Assembly: GCA_963825685.1 (NCBI GenBank)
Contig: CAWGUD010000033.1
Span: 1-64,000, forward strand
DNA: 64,000 nucleotides
Direction: 5' to 3'
Source of the DNA: JAOUEA01 sp963825685
GTDB lineage: Bacteria > Actinomycetota > UBA4738 > HRBIN12
Below are positions 58,438-64,000 of the stretch, in pieces. Position 1 is the first letter of the stretch; each line of letters opens with the position of its first letter. The position numbers were made by a program, and so were the translations under genes. The notes below the pieces were generated by a model. The model did not search any database, had not been told where the DNA came from, and saw only the letters and a list, made by a program, of their open reading frames with translations.

Positions 58438-58923
58438 ATGGAGGGATTCACCACCCACCAGGCCTGCAAGTTCACCGGCTGCACGCCTCGCCAGCTCAGG
58501 TACTGGGATCAGATCGGGTTGGTGCAACCATCCGTCCAAGGCACCGGGGGTCGCCCGGGGGTGCCACGCCTCTACGCGTTCCGAGATCTCGTCGCGCTGA
58601 GGGTCGTGAAGTCGCTCCTCGACGGCGGCATGTCGCTGCAGCGCGTGCGCCGGTCGTGGGAGTTCCTGAACAAGCGTGCCGGCATGGACAAGCACCTGTC
58701 CGAGGTGAAGCTCGTCACCGACGGCCAGAGCATCTTCAAGATCTGTCGCCGCGACGGCGAGGTCATGGACGCGCTCCGCGACGGTCAGATGGCGTTCTTC
58801 GTGGCGATCGACGACATCGCGAGCGGCGTCGAGACCGACGTCAGGCAGTTCCGCGAGGACCGCGAGAAGTTCGTGCGTGCGCTGCGAGAGGCTGCGGCGC
58901 AGACCGTCACAGGGACCTCCTAG
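58438..58923 (+). CDS. MerR-family transcriptional regulator
   Basis: A 161-residue protein with an N-terminal MerR winged-helix domain: FTTHQACKFTGCTPRQLRYWDQIGLVQPS (helix-turn-helix) then LYAFRDLVALRVVKSLLDGGMSLQRVRRSWEFL. The C-terminal part (DGQSIFKICRRDGEVMDALRDGQMAFFVAIDDIA) is an effector domain without cysteine clusters, so it probably does not bind metals. GAGGGGG lies upstream of the ATG. It stands between the DUF3040 gene and the convergent transglutaminase gene. Confidence 0.88.
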   Translation: MEGFTTHQACKFTGCTPRQLRYWDQIGLVQPSVQGTGGRPGVPRLYAFRDLVALRVVKSLLDGGMSLQRVRRSWEFLNKRAGMDKHLSEVKLVTDGQSIFKICRRDGEVMDALRDGQMAFFVAIDDIASGVETDVRQFREDREKFVRALREAAAQTVTGTS

Positions 58924-58938
58924 AGGCCCGATCCGCCC

Positions 58939-61234
58939 TCAGCGCCGCCGGTAGGGTCCCGTCAGCCGCTGCGTCCACCCGGCCTCGCGTCGCATCGCCC
59001 GCACGACCGAGTCCGAGGCGCGCCGCACGGTCTCCGCGTCGTCGCGATCGAGCTCGTCGCCGCCGTACGCCGCGAGGGTCGCGACGGCCGTCAGCCGGTC
59101 GAGATCGTCGCCGCCGAGCCGTGCCTCGCCCGCGACGGCTCGACGGTACTCCTCGAGCGTCTGACCCGGAGCCCTCGGGTGCCCCAGCTCGGCCGCACGG
59201 TCGGTGAACACGTCGTACGTCGCGAGGACCAGGCTGCGCGGTGCCGGTCCGGCGTGTCGCAGCCGTCGCCGTCGCCGCCACGCTCGCACCGGGTGGGACG
59301 AGCGCCAGCGCCACGCCGGCGGCGACGAGTCCGGCGAGGACCGCGTTGCGCGCGGTGACGGGGCCAGGGTCGACGGCCACGGCCGCGACGCCGAAGGGAT
59401 CGATCGGCCCGCCGCCGCGGATGTCGCGATCCAGGAGGCCTGGCGGCACGCCCTCCCGGGCGTTCGTCGAGCTCCCCGCGTTCTCCGACCCTCCCACGGC
59501 GTCGGGGCTCTCCTTGACCCTCGGGCCCGCAGGGCGACCCGTCGGGGTTGACGCAGGGCGTCGACGCGTCCGGGTCGAGGTAGGGGTAGGCCTCCACGTT
59601 CTGGCGGTTGGGGGTCGGTTCGAACGGCACCCACCCGAAGGACGGGAAGAGCACCTCGACCCACGATGCGCGTTCTCGGTGGTCACCGACAGCCGTCCCG
59701 CGAGCCGCCCTTGGCGTCTCCAGGCGTGAAGCCGATGGCGAGCCGGGTCGGGATGCCCAGCGTACGGAGCATCGCCCGCCATCGTGCTCGCGAACTGCTG
59801 GCAGAACCCCACCCGGTCTTCCAGGAGGAAGTCGACCATCGCCCGGTCGCTCGTGGAACCCGGCACGGTGTCGTCGTACGTGAACGCTCCTGCGGTGAAG
59901 CGATCCTGGATCGCGATGATCTTGTCGTACGGGGATGAGGCGCCCCGGGTCCAGTCGGCGGCCGTTCGGCGATCTCGGGCGGAAGGTCGTCCGGCCACTG
60001 CGTGTACCGGATCGTCTCGCCGGTCGGCGGGAACGGGTCGTCGCGCAACTCCTGCGGGCGTGGGCTGCACCACGTCGGCGACGGCTGTGTACGTCGTCCC
60101 CGATCCGACCTCGCCCTCGATCAGGACCGAGCCGCCCTCGGGATCCCACCGCATGCCGTCGAGCTGAGCGTCGGTGGACTGCGGCGGATAGGGGAGGGGC
60201 AGCCACGGGAGGCTGAGCTCGCTGGTCGTCGTGAACGTGACCTCGGTCGTCTCGCCCGGCTCCGCGACCGGGTTGCTGGTGGCGAGCGCCGCGTCCGGCT
60301 CGATCTCGAGGGTGACGGGAGCCGGATCCTCGCTCCAGGCATGGCCATCGAAGTTCGGCAGGGCGACCATCCGCCAGTACCGGCCGACGTCGGTCTCGAC
60401 GTCGAACACGGGGAGGATCTCGTCGCGTTGCAGGCTCTCCTGCACCGAGACCAAGGGATCGATCCTCACCCGGTCGTCGTCGGCGCTGGAGAGATCGATC
60501 ACCCCCTGGGAGCCGAAGCCGGGGAGCACCACCGGGGCGACCGCGGCGACCATCACGGCGGCGGCGGCGACCCGCCTCGCGCCGCGGCCGGCCGCGACGT
60601 CGAGCCGGGCGACCCTGCCGGGACTCGTCCAGACCGGGCCCCATCCCTGCACCCGGCGCAGGCCGTCGGCGAACAACAGCGCGGTGGCCGCGACCAGGAA
60701 GAGCAACCCGAAGATCGGACGGATCACGTCTTCCAGCACCGAGTCGGCGAACCCGACGAGCGCGATCGGCGGGAGCAGGGCGAGCAACGGGCTGCCGGCA
60801 CGGAACGCGAGCGAATGCGCGGCGAACACGGCGGCCCAGACGCCGGCGATGCCGGCCAGCATCAGGGGAGCGAGCGGCGGTGAGGGCGCCACCTGTACCC
60901 GTGCCTGCTCGCCCACCCGTGCCGCCGCGTCGAGCGACACACGGAGGGTCTCGAGCGTGGGCATGCCGAGCCACGTGGTCTCGGGGAACACCAACAGGCC
61001 GATCGCGATCGCGAGGCCCGCGGCGCTCGCGATCGTCGCGAGCACGAGGCTCCTGCGCTCGAGCGCCGTCGCGATGACCGCCGACACCACGCCGGCCACC
61101 AGGAGCCGGAGCGTCGGTCCGTTGCCCTCGAAGACGCGACCGAGCGCGATCGCCGCGGCCGCGGCGACGAGGACGGTCGCGACGCCGGCGATCACACGCT
61201 GCGTGCGAGCGGACGTTCCCGGGGAGCGTGCCAT
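58939..61234 (-). CDS. Transglutaminase-like membrane protein (DUF3488/TgpA); about seven frameshifts
   Basis: About 764 residues after bridging. The N-terminus (RTQRVIAGVATVLVAAAAAIAL and several more spans) and the large extracytoplasmic part (VGRYWRMVALPNFDGHAWSED) are in one frame. The transglutaminase core SSPYDKIIAIQDRFTAGAFTYDDTVPGSTSDRAMVDFLLEDRVGFCQQFASTMAAM, with the catalytic cysteine in GFCQQF, IPTRLAIGF and RASWVEVLFPSFGWVPFEPTP with His/Asp positions, is split by indels between about 59270 and 60055. The C-terminal helix set DRAAELGHPRAPGQTLEEYRRAV ends at 58939. ATG at 61234 with AAGGA upstream overlaps the DUF58 gene. Operon with DUF58 and MoxR is standard. Confidence 0.82.
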
Positions 61235-62421
61235 CGTTCCTTCAACGGGGTCGAGGGGGTCAAGACGATGCAATCCCATCCGGCGCGGGCGAACGCCATG
61301 GTGGCCTGGGTGGCCCGGCCTTCGAGCTGAGCGGCCCGCCCGGGGGGGAGGGTCTGCGGATCCACCGGATGCACCAGCACGACGAGCTTCGGTCCGAAGC
61401 CCGCCCCCGCTCTGATCAGCGAGGAGAGCTCGCCCGGGGCGGGCGGCGCCGCGACGTACACGAGCGAGGTGTCGGCCGTCGCGCCGGCGCGCAGATGAGC
61501 GAGCGCGGGACCGACCGATCGGGCCGACGCGTGACCGATGCCCGAGAGCGCGTCGAGGAAGCGTTCCTCGCTCACGGTGGCCGCGGGCGCTTCGGTGGTG
61601 CCCAGGCGCAGCGCGAAGCCCCGCTGGGCCAGCATCACGCCGAGCGTGGCGGCGACCGAGACGGCGCGCTCGAAGGCAGGGGAGTGGGCCTGCCCCAGCG
61701 CATGGCCCCGGTTGTCCAGGAACACCAGCCCGCTCGCGCGCCGGGACGACTCGTCCTGGCGGATCATCAGGTCGCCCGTGCGGGCCACCGACGGCCAGTG
61801 GATCCGGCGCAGGTCGTCACCGAGCTGGTACTGGCGCATCGTGTAGTACTCCTCGCCGGTCCGGAAGAGCTGTCGCGCCCGGGTGGCCCCCCAGTTCGGT
61901 CCGAGGCCCGAGTCGGGGGCGGCGAAGAGGTCCTCGATCTCCGGCGTGACGAGCAGCTCGTCGATCTCGTCGAACTCCAGACGCTGCCGCGTCAGCGCGA
62001 ACGGGTCGGAGACGTCGACCGTGAGCGGTCCCAACCGATACCGACCACGGGTCTGCGGCAGCACCGTATAGGCCACGCCTTGCGAGCCTTTCCCCGGCAG
62101 ACCCGAGACGACGAGGCGCGCCGGGCGCCCGAGCGCGGCCGGCAGGCGATCCTCGACGAGGAGCACCGGTGAGGGCACCGGCGACGCGTTCTCGACGTCG
62201 AGGCGCACGGTGACGCGCGTGCCCGGCGCCACTCGAACGTCGGACAAGCGGCGGCGGATCCGGAGCCTCGTGTGCCCCCATCGCACGAACGCGCCGGCGA
62301 GGAACGGCAACGCGACGAGGCCGATGCCGACGACCTCCATCCCCGACGACCCGACGACCCGGGCCGCGACCCACATCGCAAGGCCGACGCCGAAGACGAC
62401 GAGTCCCCGGCCCGACGGCAT
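61192..62421 (-). CDS. DUF58 domain protein (vWA-like)
   Basis: 409 residues. The N-terminus has two membrane helices (GLVVFGVGLAMWVAARVV, MEVVGIGLVALPFLAGAFV). The DUF58 core carries RGRYRLGPLTVDVSDPFALTRQRLEF and EYYTMRQYQLGDDLRRIHWPSVARTGDLMIRQDE, which are diagnostic, and a vWA-like SSRRASGLVFLDNRG. The ATG touches the MoxR stop (TGATG), and its own end overlaps the transglutaminase start. MoxR-DUF58-transglutaminase sets are thought to assemble or process envelope proteins. Confidence 0.9.
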   Translation of the reverse strand: MPSGRGLVVFGVGLAMWVAARVVGSSGMEVVGIGLVALPFLAGAFVRWGHTRLRIRRRLSDVRVAPGTRVTVRLDVENASPVPSPVLLVEDRLPAALGRPARLVVSGLPGKGSQGVAYTVLPQTRGRYRLGPLTVDVSDPFALTRQRLEFDEIDELLVTPEIEDLFAAPDSGLGPNWGATRARQLFRTGEEYYTMRQYQLGDDLRRIHWPSVARTGDLMIRQDESSRRASGLVFLDNRGHALGQAHSPAFERAVSVAATLGVMLAQRGFALRLGTTEAPAATVSEERFLDALSGIGHASARSVGPALAHLRAGATADTSLVYVAAPPAPGELSSLIRAGAGFGPKLVVLVHPVDPQTLPPGRAAQLEGRATQATMAFARAGWDCIVLTPSTPLKERWHAPRERPLARSV

Positions 62422-63443
62422 CAGGGGTTCTCCGCGACCGGCACCGGCACCTCGGCGAGGATCTCCTGGAGCACGACCTCGGTCGAGCGGCCGGTCATGA
62501 CGGCGTCGGCCGTCACGATGATGCGGTGCCCGAGGACGGGAACAGCGAGCGCCTTGACGTCGTCGGGGATCACGAAGTCACGCTCGTCGGCCGCGGCGTA
62601 GGCACGGGCGGCCCGCAGGATCATCAGGGATGCGCGGGGACTCGCGCCGAGGTACACGTCGCCGTGGCGACGGGTCGCCTCGACGAGATCGACGATGTAT
62701 CGGCGCAGAGCCGGCGCGACGTGCACCCGGCGCGCCTGCTCGATCATCTCCGCGACCCCCGGGGCGTCACTGACCGGCCCGATCTCCTCGAGTGGTTGGG
62801 CGCCGGCGGTGTGACTCGCGAGGATCTCGGTCTCGATCTCGATGCTCGGATACCCGATCGACAGGCGGAGCATGAAGCGGTCGAGCTGCGCCTCGGGGAG
62901 GGGGTAGGTGCCCTCGTGCTCGATCGGGTTCTGCGTCGCGATCACCATGAACGGCGTGCCCAGCGGATGGGTCTCGGTGTCGACCGTGACCTGACGCTCC
63001 TCCATGCATTCCAGCAGGGCCGACTGGGTCTTCGGCGAGGCCCGGTTGATCTCGTCGCCCAACACGATGTTGGCGAAGATCGCGCCCGGCTTGAACTCGA
63101 AGTCGCGCTGCTCCTGGTTGAAGACGTTGACGCCGGTCACGTCGGTGGGCAGCAGATCCGGGGTGAACTGGATGCGGCGGAACGAGCAGTCGATCGAGCG
63201 GGCGATCGACTTCGCGAGCATCGTCTTGCCGACGCCGGGCACGTCCTCGATCAGCAGGTGCCCCTCGGCGATGAGCGCGACGAGCGCGAGCCGGATCTCC
63301 GCGTGCTTGCCGCGCACGACCCGTTCGACGTTCGTCTCGATCTCATGGAACCGAGCGGCGAACCGCGTCCAGTCCTGGGACCGTTCCTCGACCTCCACCG
63401 GCACCTCCGACCCGTTCGCTGTACCCCGAGGCAACCCGCTCAT
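62421..63443 (-). CDS. MoxR-family AAA+ ATPase
   Basis: 340 residues. Walker A is GHLLIEDVPGVGKTMLAKSI (GVGKT at 70-74), Walker B is FANIVLGDEINRASPKTQSALLECM, sensor 1 is FMVIATQNPIEHEGTYPLPEAQLDRF, and the C-terminal lid has GASPRASLMILRAARAYAA. MoxR ATPases act as chaperones with DUF58 and vWA partners, as here. ATG at 63443 is preferred; one 12 bases upstream is an alternative. A 268-bp divergent gap separates it from the HNH gene; apart from the HNH -10 I see only an imperfect dyad (ATTACAC-GG-ATGTGAT near 63645) there. Confidence 0.92.
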   Translation of the reverse strand: MSGLPRGTANGSEVPVEVEERSQDWTRFAARFHEIETNVERVVRGKHAEIRLALVALIAEGHLLIEDVPGVGKTMLAKSIARSIDCSFRRIQFTPDLLPTDVTGVNVFNQEQRDFEFKPGAIFANIVLGDEINRASPKTQSALLECMEERQVTVDTETHPLGTPFMVIATQNPIEHEGTYPLPEAQLDRFMLRLSIGYPSIEIETEILASHTAGAQPLEEIGPVSDAPGVAEMIEQARRVHVAPALRRYIVDLVEATRRHGDVYLGASPRASLMILRAARAYAAADERDFVIPDDVKALAVPVLGHRIIVTADAVMTGRSTEVVLQEILAEVPVPVAENP

Positions 63444-63698
63444 CGTACGCCACATGCCGCGGAAGGCAGATCCGTGACGGCGCCCCGAGACGGGCAGGGG
63501 GAGCAGATGCGAGCAAGTTCCCGCAAGAGACGGCGAGGTCGTGCCGGCGATGTGTGCGGCGACCGGGCCGATGCTCGCGGACGCCCCGCGCGGCCCCTAT
63601 TCGCAACTCCAGGCATCGCGCTCGACCCGGTCGCCGCACCGAGAGATTACACGGATGTGATTCCCCCCGTCGAGACCCCGAGTCCGCCGAGGCCACCG

Positions 63699-63704
63699 TA
63701 GACT
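63699..63704 (+). promoter_or_regulatory. Leaderless -10 hexamer TAGACT
   Basis: TAGACT ends seven bases before the ATG at 63712 of the HNH gene. Confidence 0.5.
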
Positions 63705-63711
63705 GCCCTGC

Positions 63712-64000
63712 ATGGGACGTGCGCTCGTCCTCAACGCGACCGATCTGCCGCTGGCGGTGGTGCCAGCGCGTCGTGCCGTCGTGCTCGTGCTGAAGGAGAA
63801 GGCCGAGGTCGTGCTCTCCAACGGCATGATCTTCCATTCCGAGCGCCTGGTGCTCGAAGCCCCTTCAGTCGTGCGCCTCCGCCGATACGTGCGCGTGCCG
63901 TACCGTCCGCACGCCCCGCTCACGCGCCGTGCCGTCTTCGCCCGGGATGAGTGGGCGTGCCAGTACTGCGGCGCCTCCGCCGAGAACCTCGATCACGTGC
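63712..64000 (+). CDS. HNH endonuclease family protein (truncated by the window edge)
   Basis: The first 96 residues are visible. The start MGRALVLNATDLPLAVVPARRAVVLVLKEKAEVV and FHSERLVLEAPSVVRLRRYVRVPYRPH are typical of the small actinobacterial HNH proteins. The zinc/HNH motif then begins with RRAVFARDEWACQYCGASAENLDHV, containing the CxxC and the DH of the catalytic DHVxP motif, cut by the edge. Such proteins are common single genes of unknown substrate, not phage or restriction linked in an obvious way. TAGACT lies seven bases before the ATG. Confidence 0.85.
   Translation, partial: MGRALVLNATDLPLAVVPARRAVVLVLKEKAEVVLSNGMIFHSERLVLEAPSVVRLRRYVRVPYRPHAPLTRRAVFARDEWACQYCGASAENLDHV

Overview
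This window comes from a high-GC actinobacterium (Actinomycetota). The evidence is a WhiB-family Fe-S regulator, F420-type luciferase-like oxidoreductases, a PASTA-domain PknB kinase, DUF3040 and DUF6504 proteins, a MoxR/DUF58/transglutaminase locus, GTG starts, and many starts that carry a TA-N3-T -10 hexamer 5-9 nt upstream of the start codon and no Shine-Dalgarno (leaderless transcription). The class cannot be fixed from sequence alone; an uncultured, Acidimicrobiia-like lineage is a guess. Coding density is very high and no gene-free gap exceeds 300 bases. I saw no rRNA, tRNA, CRISPR array, insertion sequence or prophage.

Layout. 1-4.7 kb: a small membrane peptide, Ddn-like reductase, AsnC-type ligand domain, thiolase, a DEDDh exonuclease fused to a GIY-YIG nuclease under a LexA-type SOS promoter, and an LLM oxidoreductase. 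4.7-7 kb: a GHMP-kinase/GmhB/GmhA heptose cluster with stop-start overlaps. 7-14.9 kb: WhiB, YgfZ, a GT4 glycosyltransferase, a zinc-ribbon membrane protein, then SRPBCC-ArsA-ROK kinase-LLM-5-formyl-THF cyclo-ligase-exonuclease as an overlapping operon.

15-31.6 kb is a one-carbon region: two GcvT-like folate-dependent methyltransferases, glutamate formimidoyltransferase, formimino-THF cyclodeaminase, formate-THF ligase, FdhD, and a NAD-linked formate dehydrogenase made of a selenocysteine catalytic polypeptide, NuoE and NuoF parts and an Fe-S subunit, followed by a MobA-like cofactor transferase. Together these could carry C1 units from folate to formate and then to CO2 with NADH and ATP recovery. 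The catalytic gene has an in-frame UGA at 26364-26366 in the active-site motif, followed at 11 nt by a SECIS-like hairpin with a GGUCU loop. The Fe-S domain that normally starts the FDH catalytic chain lies instead at the end of the Fe-S subunit gene.

31.6-45.5 kb: an MBL hydrolase, a COG2403-type GTPase, carbamate kinase, two adjacent phosphofructokinases (one with ATP-type, one with PPi-type residues), threonine aldolase, a sulfite-oxidase-fold protein, endonuclease IV, PknB, and a PsuK/PsuG pseudouridine-salvage pair. 45.5-52.2 kb, minus strand: GT2 glycosyltransferase, SQD1-like UDP-sulfoquinovose synthase, class V aminotransferase, membrane protein, DUF402 and ornithine aminotransferase. 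52.2-58.9 kb: a LexA-box region driving DUF6504, an MBL hydrolase, DnaE2 and DinB (damage-induced mutagenesis), then DUF3040 and a MerR regulator. 58.9-64 kb: transglutaminase-DUF58-MoxR on the minus strand and a truncated HNH nuclease at the right edge.

Quality warning. At least 17 well-conserved genes are broken by single-base indels, often next to short homopolymers and clustered at 28.2-31.3 kb and 59.2-60.1 kb. The pattern looks like uncorrected sequencing or assembly error rather than gene decay. Lengths of those proteins are estimates after bridging the shifts.
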